From the NCBI GenBank assembly GCA_964645775.1, contig CAZYBU010000038.1, positions 1 to 30,718 of the forward strand: a stretch of DNA of 30,718 nucleotides. The letters are read 5' to 3'. Shown here piece after piece: positions 1-8,567 of the stretch. Within the stretch, counting starts at the first letter, position 1; every line of letters begins with the position of its first letter. This DNA comes from CAZYBU01 sp964645775 (GTDB lineage Bacteria > Spirochaetota > UBA4802 > UBA5550). Under the pieces are notes generated by a model, which saw only the letters and a list, made by a program, of their open reading frames with translations, did no database searches and had not been told where the DNA came from. Position numbers and translations under genes: made by a program.

Positions 1-380
1 CCTTTTTGGTTCTTTTTGGGCGAGCAAAAAGAACAGAACAATTCAGGAGAGCAAGCTCTCGCAAAAAAGATTTTGGTGAGAAAAAAGACCCGATTCCATC
101 AAGATTCTTACCATGAAAGCACCGACACAGGCATGGAACAGGGCTAAGAATGCTTGACGTTGTCAGTATGGATTGATAGGTATATCAATGTTAACGAGAT
201 ATACCTTGCAGGAGCAATGCCAGAAGGAACTTCAACAGGTCTCATTGCGGGTATTTGCCCCTTCCTGCCGCTCCTTTTCTTTTTCTCTGCGGAATGACTT
301 TCTGAGAAAACGAGATAACCAGGCAAGAGACAAAAATCTATGCCGCCGTCCTGTTGAATATTTTAATACATACCGTGGAT
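1..380. other. Intergenic stretch, no convincing gene
   Basis: No reading frame here has a credible start, ribosome binding site and protein-like composition. Frames that cross it overlap the ankyrin gene and look like shadows. The only clear structures are two hairpins at the extreme left (9-34 and 47-60). The window begins inside this spacer, so an upstream gene probably ends just outside it. Confidence 0.6.
9..34. repeat. Perfect 10-bp inverted repeat, dispersed-palindrome type
   Basis: GTTCTTTTTG at 9-18 is exactly complementary to CAAAAAGAAC at 25-34, with a 6-nt GGCGAG loop. A second short hairpin follows (GAGAGC 47-52, GCTCTC 55-60). The sequence resembles the TTCTTTTTGGGC/GCAAAAAGAA palindromes seen between genes in many bacterial genomes. 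It could be a bidirectional terminator for an upstream gene or one copy of a dispersed repeat. No second copy was seen in this window. Confidence 0.55.
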
Positions 381-1472
381 ATGCTCATGCGACAATTCCT
401 GTACGGGATACTGATTTTCATAGTTCTGCTTCTGTTTTTTGGAGTGATCTTCCCATGGACTCAGAAGAGACCTGTAGTGCTGACGAAGTGGAACAGATCC
501 GACGGTATACGAAACGGAGAAGAAATCTATTTTCTCAGCAACTACTCCCTCTACCTGCCCGGGAAGGTTATTATACCCATGTTCGTAGTGACCAATACCC
601 GTTACCTGTTCCGCGACGTAAGCCTTTATCGACTTTCCGGCGGAGGGCATGATAAACTGGAGCGTCTCTGGAGTTTTGGTCCGGATATTTCAGGTAAAAT
701 GGTAGACCTGCAAAGCTGTCGCTATGCCCGGTCCGGGAATAAGCTCTATTTCAGCTGGAACGGCGGCTGGAACAAAACGCAAAAAAAAGGTATACGCCCG
801 GTCCTCGAGTATGACCTGGATAGCTCCGAAGCACGGCTTATCAAGGATATGAGTCAGCTCAATGAGTTCCCGGTAGACCTGAATTACCACCCTGCCAATA
901 AGGTCGCCCGGTCAAAACTGTGGGGACGCGCCGGACTGCTGCCCTTGAGCAAATGGGACCTGCCCTCTCCCCTGGAGTACAGCTCGAGATATCCCGAGTT
1001 CTTAAAAAAGATTATTATGAACCAGAAGGCTGATCGCAATTTCAGATCAGCCGCATTCGCCGAGCTTGACGCCCGGGGAGAAGCGAGGATCCTGCGTAAA
1101 ATACTCGCGAAATTTGAGAAGGACGATAACAACATAGAAAGAAGAATTTACAGCACAAAGTGGAAGCTATTGATCAGAATGAGCGCGACCCTGAGGGCAG
1201 ACAGCCCGCCGGATATCTTCAGCGCCGCCTTCGACAACGACGCTGAAACACTCAAAGGCTTTCTCGATGCAGGAGCAGATCCGAACAGTTCAGACGATGC
1301 GGGCAATACTCTCCTGATGTACGCGGTCCTGGGAGAGGCGCCGGATACCATGACCCTGCTGTTCGAAGCGGGCGCCGATCCAAAACAAAAGAACTATTCC
1401 GGAATATTCCCCTGGCTCTACGCCGCTTTGAACCCTCTGCGGCATCGCTTTCTCAAACTGTGGGGTAAATAA
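381..1472 (+). CDS. Membrane-anchored protein with C-terminal ankyrin repeats
   Basis: The 363-residue product starts with one hydrophobic segment (about residues 5-25), consistent with a signal anchor or uncleaved signal peptide. A middle region of about 230 residues has no family I recognise. The last roughly 85 residues hold two ankyrin repeats, with the typical pattern of a short helix pair followed by LDAGADPN and then LLMYAV and LFEAGADP. Ankyrin repeats mediate protein-protein contacts, so a scaffolding or inhibitory role in the envelope is an inference only. No good Shine-Dalgarno sequence marks the start: TTG 354, ATG 381 and ATG 387 are all in frame. I chose 381 because it directly precedes the hydrophobic segment. 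The repeats are few and the protein ends soon after the second, so the array may once have been longer. Confidence 0.75.
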   Translation: MLMRQFLYGILIFIVLLLFFGVIFPWTQKRPVVLTKWNRSDGIRNGEEIYFLSNYSLYLPGKVIIPMFVVTNTRYLFRDVSLYRLSGGGHDKLERLWSFGPDISGKMVDLQSCRYARSGNKLYFSWNGGWNKTQKKGIRPVLEYDLDSSEARLIKDMSQLNEFPVDLNYHPANKVARSKLWGRAGLLPLSKWDLPSPLEYSSRYPEFLKKIIMNQKADRNFRSAAFAELDARGEARILRKILAKFEKDDNNIERRIYSTKWKLLIRMSATLRADSPPDIFSAAFDNDAETLKGFLDAGADPNSSDDAGNTLLMYAVLGEAPDTMTLLFEAGADPKQKNYSGIFPWLYAALNPLRHRFLKLWGK

Positions 1473-1603
1473 CGTCCGTTCATTGAAGATCTTTGACGCA
1501 GGATACCCCCTGCCCTCCATCCCTATTGCCGCCGGAAAGACCTTGAAAGATAACCGTTTTAAAAATGCCTTGTCATCCCCCTGCGGATCAGAAGCATACC
1601 CCC

Positions 1604-2302
1604 ATGCCTGAGTTCACCATAAGGGAATCCCTCTCGCACCGATGGGACATGACGCCGTTTGAAGCGACAACAATACAGAATGATCTCGCCCGCAGGGTGC
1701 TGGTGGAGGGAAAACCATCCGAAATCAAGACGGTGGGAGGAATCGATGTTGCCTTTGACAAAACGAAGGATCTGGCCTTCTGCGCAGTCGTCATATTCTC
1801 ATATCCAGACCTGAAAATAGTGGAGGAACGCTTCGCTTCCCTCCCGATTGATTTTCCCTATATACCGGGGCTGCTTACCTTCAGGGAAGGGCCGGTGATT
1901 CTGAAATCCCTTACAGAATGTGAGACCATGCCGGACCTCCTTATCTTCGATGGTCAGGGGACCGCCCACCCCCGGGGGCTCGGAATCGCTTCCCACATCG
2001 GCCTCCTCCTGGACATGCCCTCCATCGGGTGCGCGAAGTCCCGCCTCATCGGTGAATACGAGGAACCGGCCGGCCCGAAGGGTTCCCGGAGCTATCTGTA
2101 CAATAAAGAAGGGATTATCGGTACGGTGCTCAGGACACGGGACAACGTCAGACCAATGTTCGTATCTCCGGGGCACCGGGTCGGTTTTGACGAGGCCCCG
2201 GATATACTGCTCGAACTTACAGGCCCCTACCGGGTACCGGAGCCGACCCGGATCGCGGACATCAGGGTGGGGGAATACAAACGTAGGATGAGCGGAGCCT
2301 GA
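1604..2302 (+). CDS. nfi: Endonuclease V (deoxyinosine 3' endonuclease)
   Basis: This 232-residue protein matches endonuclease V over its whole length. The enzyme cleaves near deaminated bases such as deoxyinosine and starts their repair. Family blocks are visible: GGIDVAF with Asp48, FPYIPGLLTFREGP with Glu95, DGQGTAHPRGLGIASHIG with Asp116, and GCAKSRLIG with Lys145. These correspond to the metal-binding Asp/Glu/Asp triad and conserved lysine of the family. An in-frame ATG at 1565 would add 13 residues rich in Pro, His and Cys that look non-native, so ATG 1604 is preferred, although neither has a strong ribosome binding site. The gene stands alone, 130 bp downstream of the ankyrin gene. A hairpin overlaps its stop codon. 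Confidence 0.93.
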   Translation: MPEFTIRESLSHRWDMTPFEATTIQNDLARRVLVEGKPSEIKTVGGIDVAFDKTKDLAFCAVVIFSYPDLKIVEERFASLPIDFPYIPGLLTFREGPVILKSLTECETMPDLLIFDGQGTAHPRGLGIASHIGLLLDMPSIGCAKSRLIGEYEEPAGPKGSRSYLYNKEGIIGTVLRTRDNVRPMFVSPGHRVGFDEAPDILLELTGPYRVPEPTRIADIRVGEYKRRMSGA

Positions 2303-2326
2303 AAATTGGAGTTTTATTTCAGGCTC
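2295..2326 (+). terminator. Possible terminator hairpin overlapping the nfi stop
   Basis: GAGCCTGAAA (2295-2304) and TTTCAGGCTC (2317-2326) form a perfect 10-bp stem with a 12-nt loop, and the nfi TGA lies in the left arm. No T-run follows, so it is either a weak intrinsic terminator or an mRNA 3'-end stabilising structure. Confidence 0.4.
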
Positions 2327-2676
2327 GTCTAAGAACTTACCGGATTATTTCCATCCCCGCTGGTTCATTTCAATCTTTTTGTTCATGCTGCCCATTATGT
2401 AAGCCCGGGGATGCGTAATCCGCCCTTAACCTCGAAGACAGGGACAGTGGGAACAAAAACCTTTTTGTTATTCTCTGTACGCTACCTGATATTTCTGTTC
2501 CTGGCTCAGTAAAATGTCGGGCATCCGCAACAAGGTTCCCGAAAGACAACGATAACGTACAGTCTCATTCAGAACAACGCCATTTTGATGGAACGCTTTG
2601 AGGGTGGCGGATCATCCGGTACTGTTACGACATTCGACTCTCTGATTAAGATACCGGAAAAGGTATATAAAACCTG
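2303..2676. other. Intergenic stretch between convergent genes, no gene seen
   Basis: No open frame looks coding. It contains the nfi 3' hairpin and a tight palindrome, AACAAAAA-CC-TTTTTGTT at 2452-2469, preceded by a GGGACAGTGGGAAC motif. A short ATACC/GGTAT dyad near 2650-2665 lies just past the end of the amphi-Trp gene on the other strand. Confidence 0.55.
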
Positions 2677-2940
2677 TCATTCTACCTTTGATCCGATGTG
2701 AAGAGGTTTGTCACGGTTTTCGTTCCACTTCAACTTGATCTCCATTTTGCCCTTCTCTTCATCACTTTTGGTCTTTACCTCGAGGTCAACGACACCCGTG
2801 GGCTTTAGTATGACCTGGTCTACGTCGCTGTTCATGGTGATGGTCCCGGCTTCGAAACCGTCCGCAAGACCTTTAAGGTAAGCGGCTATATCAGCGACAT
2901 CCTGTCGCGTGTCATGTTTGAATTCCTTTGAATGACCCAT
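2677..2940 (-). CDS. Amphi-Trp domain-containing small protein
   Basis: An 87-residue protein covering one complete amphi-Trp domain. A helical start (FKHDTRQDVADIAAYLKGLADGFEAG) is followed by beta strands with the alternating hydrophobic pattern ITMN, VILKP and VDLEVKTK, and it ends in MEIKLKWNE. The family is small, soluble and of unknown function, often found in anaerobes. An AGGAG motif lies about 8 nt before the ATG on the minus strand, supporting the start. It is monocistronic, convergent with nfi and divergent from the sulfur operon. I cannot assign a role beyond the domain name. Confidence 0.8.
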   Translation of the reverse strand: MGHSKEFKHDTRQDVADIAAYLKGLADGFEAGTITMNSDVDQVILKPTGVVDLEVKTKSDEEKGKMEIKLKWNENRDKPLHIGSKVE

Positions 2941-3451
2941 TCCTGTTACTCCTGTAGTATGAGATATTAAACTGATCCTGAATATGACAGGAGATAAACC
3001 ATCGGTAAAGCAGAAAACGATCCTTTGCCTAATATTTCATATTATCTTTACAGAATCTGAACCAGGGCTAAGGCTGTTCCGGACTATCATTGTCTTCCTT
3101 AACAAAAAACAGTATTCGATTCACCCGACACCCGATTGAACAGCTGGCAATGCAGATTAAACCCGGGCCAGGTTTTCTGCGTCATTCAATAATGGATCAG
3201 GACGAGAACCATCAATATAGTTTTTATCTTGATATCTTCTTGACATTTTATCTAATCAATCAATATGTGTTATTTAATAATGATTAAATCAGTTATCGGA
3301 TGATTTCTTCAACAAGGACGGCAAAATGTGCAGAGTATTTAATTTTTTGGGATAATTCTAATACTCTTACACATTTTTTTATGTAATCCTGAAACATGCA
3401 GCAAGGTTTACATATGAAAGACGAAGCATCCAGATGTTCACAGGAGTACAC
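2941..3451. other. Long AT-rich intergenic region upstream of the sulfur operon
   Basis: About 510 bp separate the divergent amphi-Trp gene and sulfur operon. A 65-codon frame at 3090-3287 has no ribosome binding site and no recognisable composition, so I do not count it as a gene. The right half is AT-rich and contains a candidate promoter at 3240-3269 and a dyad TTTAAT-AATG-ATTAAA at 3273-3288 that could bind a regulator. The length of the region suggests the operon has more than basal control. Confidence 0.55.
3240..3269 (+). promoter_or_regulatory. Candidate sigma70 promoter for the sulfur operon
   Basis: A perfect TTGACA at 3240-3245 is followed, after 18 bp, by TATGTG at 3264-3269, a weak -10 hexamer. 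A palindrome (3273-3288) lies immediately downstream. This would give a 5' untranslated region of about 175 nt. Good -35, poor -10, so only a candidate. Confidence 0.35.
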
Positions 3452-5815
3452 ATGGAAAAAAAATTTACACGCCGTGATTTTATTAAAATTGCCGGTGTTG
3501 GCACTGCCGGGGCTGTGGGCCTGACAGCGGGCGGATCATTTATCAAAGCGGCAACAAGTGCTGATCCGGCCGACGACAGGAAGGGGAAGGTGGTAAAAAC
3601 TCCCACCTATTGCGAAATGTGTACATATCAATGTGCAGGTTTTGCCTATGTAAAAGACGGGAACCCGTGGAAAATCGAAGGTAATCCCATTGATGAGCAC
3701 TGTTACGGCAAACTCTGCACAAAGGGTACTTCAGGATTTGGAGCCTACAGTGATCCGGACCGTTTGAAGAAGCCCCTCATCAGAGTTGAAGAGCGCGGCA
3801 AGCAGGTCTTCCGGGAAGCGACCTGGGATGAAGCTCTCGATTTCATCGCGGACAGGATGAAAGACATCAAGAAAAAATACGGTTCCGAAAGTATGGCAAT
3901 GTTCAGCCATGGCAGCGGTTCAAAATGGTTTGCCCACATGTTATCCGCCTATGGGTCCAGAAGTATCGCTGAGCCCTCCTACGGGAACTGCCGTGGTCCC
4001 CGTGAGGAAGGTTATATGATCACCTATGGAGAACCCATCGATTCTCCGGAACGGACGGACATGAAAAACAGTAAATGTATCGTTCTTATGGGTTCACATC
4101 TCGGAGAAAACACTCTGACACAGCAGGTTATCGAGTTCACAACTGCTATCTCAAAGGGTGCCACAATTATTGTGGTTGATCCACGTTTTTCAACCGCCGC
4201 AAGCAAAGCCAAATACTGGCTGCCCATTACTCCCAGTACGGATATAGCCCTGCTCCTTGCCTGGATAAATGTGTTAATTACTGAAGACATCTACAATAAA
4301 GACTATGTCGAAAAATACTGCTTCGGTTTTGATCAACTCAAAGCCCAGGTAAAGAATTATACCCCCGAATGGGCCTATCCCATTACCGGAATATCCCCGG
4401 ATATGATTCGCGTCACCGCGAGGGAAATGGCCAAAAATGCCCCATCAACACTGGTTCATCCCGGCCGGTATACAGTCTGGACCGGTGATGATACTCAACG
4501 GACAAGGGCAAACGGCATTCTCAATGCGCTGCTGGGCAGCTGGGGGCAGGAGGGCGGATTCTTCATGCCTGAGTCTGCCAGTGTCCCTGCATACCCCTAT
4601 CCCAAATATCCAGAGCCATCCGCAGGATACAAGGATGCTATTAAGGAACAATACCCCCTGGGCAACCTTGCATTGACGGGCGGTGTCTGTGAAGCCACCA
4701 TTCCTGATGCGAAACTGGGCCAGAACCCCTTTTACCGTGGATGGATAATATACGGGACTAACCTCATTAAATCACTCCCTGACCGGGAGCAGACCATTAA
4801 AGCGCTCCAGGGGCTCGATCTTGTTGTGGCTATCGATATCCTTCCAACGGAAATTACCGGATATGCCGATGTCGTTCTCCCTGATACAACCTATCTGGAA
4901 CGCTACGATGACATCAGGGTCTCTTCTACCCGTGATCCGCAGATTGCCCTGCGTATGCCGGCAATGAAACCGCTCTATGATTCCAAACCGGCATGGTGGA
5001 TCGCCAGAGAGCTCGGCATCAAACTGGGGCTTAAAAAATATTTCCCCTGGAAAAATGTTGAGGAATATCTCGACTACCGCCTTAAGAGGGCCGGGACATC
5101 TCTTAAGGAAATGCAGCGGGTGGGCATTAAAAATTACACCAGAACAACGCCTATGTATATCACGGATCTGCCCGATTTCAAATTTTTCACCAATTCCGGC
5201 AAGATTGAGATATATTCTCACCAGCTCGCGGACCATGGATTTGACCCCATTCCAAGATACAACGCTCACGAAGCTCCGCGAGAATGGCAGTTCAGACTGC
5301 TTATCGGCCGGACCCCTTTCCATTCTTTTTCACGTACGATCAATAATCCTATCCTGTCACAGATCCAGGACGAAAACGAAGTCTGGATCAACACAGACGT
5401 GGCAAAAATCTGGGGACTTAAACAGGGTCAGTATATCCGGTTGAAAAACCAGGATGGCGCCCTTTCCCAGAAAATAAAGGTTAAGGTTACCGAGCGTATC
5501 CGCCAGGACTGTATTTTCATGACCCATGGATTTGGTCAGACTCAAAAACAGCTCAGTCGTTCCTATATGAAAGGAGCCGCAGATGAATGGCTTATGACCA
5601 GGGTTAAGATTGATCCTATCATGGGAGGTCAGGCCCTTAACCTGAATTTCGTTACTTTTGTCCTCGGCGATGAAGATCCCGAACCGGCAGGAGATGAAAA
5701 AGCAACCACGGAAGATAAGAAAGGTAAAGAAGACGAAACCGGGTCAGGGGACACGGAAAAGAAAGAAAATAAAAATGAAGTTAATGAATCAGCACAAGCT
5801 GAAGTTAAAGCGTAA
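3452..5815 (+). CDS. Molybdopterin oxidoreductase catalytic subunit, thiosulfate/polysulfide reductase-like (PhsA/PsrA)
   Basis: A 787-residue DMSO-reductase-family enzyme. The N-terminus has a twin-arginine signal (FTRRDFIKIAG), so it is exported folded to the periplasm. Cys54, Cys57, Cys61 and Cys89 form the CX2CX3CX27C site for a 4Fe-4S cluster. Cys180, in SYGNCRGP, is placed as the probable Mo or W ligand, as in the PsrA/PhsA/nitrate-reductase branch. The molybdopterin dinucleotide-binding domain occupies roughly residues 600-735. AGGAG precedes ATG 3452, which is preferred over the in-frame ATG 3434. It heads an operon with a NrfC-type ferredoxin and a NrfD anchor, the PsrABC/PhsABC layout, and with sulfur transporters. 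Substrate is inferred as polysulfide, thiosulfate or tetrathionate; other oxyanions cannot be excluded. Residues 739-787 form an unusual Glu/Lys-rich low-complexity tail. Confidence 0.88.
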   Translation: MEKKFTRRDFIKIAGVGTAGAVGLTAGGSFIKAATSADPADDRKGKVVKTPTYCEMCTYQCAGFAYVKDGNPWKIEGNPIDEHCYGKLCTKGTSGFGAYSDPDRLKKPLIRVEERGKQVFREATWDEALDFIADRMKDIKKKYGSESMAMFSHGSGSKWFAHMLSAYGSRSIAEPSYGNCRGPREEGYMITYGEPIDSPERTDMKNSKCIVLMGSHLGENTLTQQVIEFTTAISKGATIIVVDPRFSTAASKAKYWLPITPSTDIALLLAWINVLITEDIYNKDYVEKYCFGFDQLKAQVKNYTPEWAYPITGISPDMIRVTAREMAKNAPSTLVHPGRYTVWTGDDTQRTRANGILNALLGSWGQEGGFFMPESASVPAYPYPKYPEPSAGYKDAIKEQYPLGNLALTGGVCEATIPDAKLGQNPFYRGWIIYGTNLIKSLPDREQTIKALQGLDLVVAIDILPTEITGYADVVLPDTTYLERYDDIRVSSTRDPQIALRMPAMKPLYDSKPAWWIARELGIKLGLKKYFPWKNVEEYLDYRLKRAGTSLKEMQRVGIKNYTRTTPMYITDLPDFKFFTNSGKIEIYSHQLADHGFDPIPRYNAHEAPREWQFRLLIGRTPFHSFSRTINNPILSQIQDENEVWINTDVAKIWGLKQGQYIRLKNQDGALSQKIKVKVTERIRQDCIFMTHGFGQTQKQLSRSYMKGAADEWLMTRVKIDPIMGGQALNLNFVTFVLGDEDPEPAGDEKATTEDKKGKEDETGSGDTEKKENKNEVNESAQAEVKA

Positions 5816-5830
5816 ATGTGGGTGTAGAAT

Positions 5831-6388
5831 ATGAAGAAAAATAAGAATAAGCAGCATTTCGCAATGGCCATTGACACACGCGTATGTGTCGGATGCGGCG
5901 CCTGTGTCGCCGCCTGTAAAACAGAAAACAATGTTCCGGAGGGGCTTCACCGTGACTGGATTGTTGAAGAAGTAACGGGAAAATTTCCCAATCTCCACAT
6001 GGAAATCAGGTCGGAACGGTGTAACCATTGCTCCCATGCTCCCTGCGTGCTTGCCTGCCCCACGGGTGCGAGCCATTTCGTTAATGACACCAACCTTGTA
6101 AAGGTAACGGCAAACAGATGTACGGGCTGCCTGGCCTGTCTGGCATCCTGTCCATACAATGCCCGCTACGTAATGCCGACTGGGGAGGTCAGCAAATGCA
6201 CGTTCTGTGATCATCGTCACGACACTGAGATGACTACCGCGTGCCAGACTGTATGTCCCGCCGGAGCGATACATTTTGGTAATCCCAACGATCCCGAGAG
6301 TGATGTCTCAAGGCTGTTAAAATCGAGAAAGTATAAAACTCTGGCGCCCGGAGCTGGTACTAAACCCAATATTTTCTTTCTTATTTGA
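5831..6388 (+). CDS. Four-cluster 4Fe-4S electron transfer subunit (PsrB/PhsB/NrfC type)
   Basis: This 185-residue protein has the 16 cysteines expected for four 4Fe-4S clusters: 19/22/25/29, 64/67/72/76, 97/100/103/107 and 123/126/138/142. It should shuttle electrons between the NrfD membrane subunit and the molybdopterin catalytic subunit. There is no signal peptide of its own, which fits export bound to the Tat-targeted partner (hitch-hiker), as known for this family. The start lies 15 nt after the catalytic gene. The Shine-Dalgarno is weak, so translation may be coupled. The stop codon overlaps the ribosome binding site of the next gene. Confidence 0.93.
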   Translation: MKKNKNKQHFAMAIDTRVCVGCGACVAACKTENNVPEGLHRDWIVEEVTGKFPNLHMEIRSERCNHCSHAPCVLACPTGASHFVNDTNLVKVTANRCTGCLACLASCPYNARYVMPTGEVSKCTFCDHRHDTEMTTACQTVCPAGAIHFGNPNDPESDVSRLLKSRKYKTLAPGAGTKPNIFFLI

Positions 6389-6396
6389 GGTATGAT

Positions 6397-7383
6397 ATGA
6401 CTGACATAACCGTAACCACGAACAAAACCATGCAGGTAGTTGCCGATCAGGCTTTACAAATCTGGCCCTGGCAGGTACCGGCTTACCTTTTCATGGGTGG
6501 AATCACGGCGGGAATCATGATCTTCGCCGCGTATCATCTTCTGAAAAGCAATGAGAAACATTTTCACCTTTCCGTTAACCAGATTATTGTCGTCGCCCCC
6601 ATTGCCATGAGCATCGGTATGCTTTTTCTTTTTTTGAAGCTGACTCATAAGCTCTATGTATGGCAGTTTTACACGTCTTTTCAGCTTTCGTCCCCCATGT
6701 CCTGGGGCGCGTGGATTCTCATTTTGGTATATCCCGCGACGATACTGATGCTTCTGGCAACAGTCCGTAAGGGTTTTCCATCCCAGTATGAATGGGTCCT
6801 CAATACAATGAAAAGCTCCTTTCTGAAAAAGCTGGCGGACCCTCTGAATCGACTGGTAGTTTTTTCCGAGAAGAACAAGCGCGCCATCGCCTACATAGTT
6901 CTGCCCGTGGGAATTCTACTGGGCATCTATACCGGGGTTCTTCTCAATAATCTTGTGGCCAGGCCCTTCTGGAATTCGGCACTTCTCGGACCCCTTTTCC
7001 TTGTATCCGGGGCTTCGACTGGAGCGGCATTCATACTTCTCCTGGCCAAGTCCCAGAAAGAAAAGGAATTTTATGTTAAAGCCGATGTCGGTCTCATTAC
7101 CGTTGAGCTTCTACTTATTGCTCTTTTTATCATAAGCATGCTGGGTTCTCATGCCGTGGCCAAGGACGCTGTCATGCTTATTCTTACCGGTACTTTGACA
7201 CCCGTTTTCTGGTCCTTCGTTGTGGTTATGGGCCTCAGTGTTCCACTCATTCTCGAAATCCTCGAGTTGCGGGGTCGCCATATACCCGGTTTTATCGCTC
7301 CTTCCCTCGTGTTACTGGGCGGGCTGATTCTACGGTTTGTCATCGTTGAAGCCGGACAAATCTCCAACTGGCTTACATACTGA
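6397..7383 (+). CDS. NrfD/PsrC-type integral membrane subunit
   Basis: A 328-residue, strongly hydrophobic protein with about eight membrane helices and the NrfD-family opening WPWQVPAYLFMGGITAGIM. In this family the subunit anchors the complex, oxidises quinol or reduces quinone, and passes electrons to the four-cluster ferredoxin. ATG 6397 is chosen because GAGG sits 6 nt upstream. A TTG at 6385 lies before that motif and overlaps the previous gene. No haem-ligand pattern is evident, as expected for NrfD proteins. It completes the three-subunit reductase core. Confidence 0.9.
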   Translation: MTDITVTTNKTMQVVADQALQIWPWQVPAYLFMGGITAGIMIFAAYHLLKSNEKHFHLSVNQIIVVAPIAMSIGMLFLFLKLTHKLYVWQFYTSFQLSSPMSWGAWILILVYPATILMLLATVRKGFPSQYEWVLNTMKSSFLKKLADPLNRLVVFSEKNKRAIAYIVLPVGILLGIYTGVLLNNLVARPFWNSALLGPLFLVSGASTGAAFILLLAKSQKEKEFYVKADVGLITVELLLIALFIISMLGSHAVAKDAVMLILTGTLTPVFWSFVVVMGLSVPLILEILELRGRHIPGFIAPSLVLLGGLILRFVIVEAGQISNWLTY

Positions 7384-7413
7384 TGCCTGTTGAATCTCTT
7401 TACGGAGGAAAGT

Positions 7414-7944
7414 ATGGTTTCTAAATCGTCAAAACAACCTCGCAAGTATATCTCTCCTTATGTCGGAGCTGTACTGCTTGGACTCGTTTTATTAGCTTCG
7501 TTTTATCTTACCGGCCAGGGGCTTGGCGCATCGGGCGCTCTGACGTCTATTGTTGTGGCTATCGAAAAAGCTATCGCGCCGGAATATGTGAATTCAAGCC
7601 CCTTTCACTCGGCTATTGGCGGCGGAGACACCAACCCACTGAATATCTGGCTTTTCTACATGCTGGTCGGAATTTTTCTCGGGGCCCTTGTTTCCGGCGC
7701 GTGGGCAGGCCGTCTAAAAATAGAAACGAATCGTGGACCACGTATCAGTGATAAACAGCGGTGGGCCTTTGCTCTGATTGGAGGTCTCCTTTTTGGCTTA
7801 GGGGCAAAGATCGCCCGTGGATGCACCAGCGGCTTCCTTTTGACAGGTGGTTCATCTCTTTTTCTTGGACCGTGGATTGCCATCCCCATTATGTTCGCGG
7901 TAGCCTATGGTGTGGCATTCTTAGTTCGTAAACTCTGGGTATAG
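7414..7944 (+). CDS. YeeE/YedE-family half transporter, first subunit (PmpA/B-like)
   Basis: A 176-residue membrane protein with about four to five helices and the signature GLGAKIARGCTSG. Its only cysteine is Cys137. YeeE/YedE (TsuA) proteins move thiosulfate or related sulfane-sulfur compounds across the inner membrane using conserved cysteines. A full-length TsuA is about twice this size, and here the two halves are separate genes. GGAGG lies just before ATG 7414; the upstream TTG at 7390 precedes that site and is rejected. It is 30 nt after the NrfD gene, and its partner starts 12 nt after its end, so the pair is probably made together as a heterodimer. Confidence 0.88.
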   Translation: MVSKSSKQPRKYISPYVGAVLLGLVLLASFYLTGQGLGASGALTSIVVAIEKAIAPEYVNSSPFHSAIGGGDTNPLNIWLFYMLVGIFLGALVSGAWAGRLKIETNRGPRISDKQRWAFALIGGLLFGLGAKIARGCTSGFLLTGGSSLFLGPWIAIPIMFAVAYGVAFLVRKLWV

Positions 7945-7956
7945 GGAGGTATATAA

Positions 7957-8559
7957 ATGGGACCTTTATCGGTAATACAGGACTGGCCAGGCGGAGTTAT
8001 TCTTCTGGTTTCGATGCTCCTCGGTTTTGCATTTGGATTTGTTCTGGAACAGTCAGGTTTCGGTAATGCTAAAAAACTTGCTTATCAGTTTTATTTTAAA
8101 GACCTGACGGTGTTTAAGGTTTTTTTCGGCGCTATTCTCACCGCCATGGTAGGACTGGTCATTTTCGGGGCCTTTGGATGGATTGACCTGACCAGTATTT
8201 ATCAAACAGAGACCTATCTGGTAGCCGGTACCATCGGTGCTGTCATCATGGGGGCCGGTTTTGCCATTGGCGGTTATTGTCCCGGGACAAGTATAGCAGG
8301 TCTTGCGACATTTAAGGTTGACGCACTCTTTTCTGTTATCGGAGCCTTTTTAGGCGTGATACTGTTTCAGGAAGCCTATGCCCTATTTGAACCCATCTAT
8401 TCAGGCAAATACAGTGGCGGAATAGGTGCGGTAACCATATATGAGGCAATCGGTATCCGTGCGGGTGTCCTCGCCACTGCTATTCTGGTCGCAGCACTCC
8501 TGATGTTCTGGGGAGCTGAAATAATTGAAAAGAAATGGGGAAGTAAAGTAGACGCATAG
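7957..8559 (+). CDS. YeeE/YedE-family half transporter, second subunit
   Basis: A 200-residue membrane protein with the family blocks LEQSGFGNAKKLAYQFYF and IGGYCPGTSIAG. Cys108, in YCPGT, is the conserved and only cysteine. Together with the preceding gene it supplies the two cysteine-bearing halves found in single-chain TsuA transporters. GGGAGG at 7944-7949 gives a strong start. Placement between a reductase and a rhodanese-fold protein indicates a role in sulfane-sulfur import or export rather than general transport. The exact substrate is inferred from the family. Confidence 0.88.
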   Translation: MGPLSVIQDWPGGVILLVSMLLGFAFGFVLEQSGFGNAKKLAYQFYFKDLTVFKVFFGAILTAMVGLVIFGAFGWIDLTSIYQTETYLVAGTIGAVIMGAGFAIGGYCPGTSIAGLATFKVDALFSVIGAFLGVILFQEAYALFEPIYSGKYSGGIGAVTIYEAIGIRAGVLATAILVAALLMFWGAEIIEKKWGSKVDA

Positions 8560-8567
8560 GAGGCACT

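Noticed and set aside
173..652. 159-codon plus-strand frame at the left edge
   Set aside because: Overlaps the ankyrin protein in another frame and its translation is Arg/Ser-rich without a recognisable fold. The ankyrin frame has a membrane helix and repeats.
3090..3287. 65-codon frame upstream of the sulfur operon
   Set aside because: No ribosome binding site and no protein-like pattern, and it covers the likely promoter.
4772..5323. 183-codon minus-strand frame inside the molybdopterin subunit
   Set aside because: Overlaps conserved coding sequence and shows no domain or start signal.
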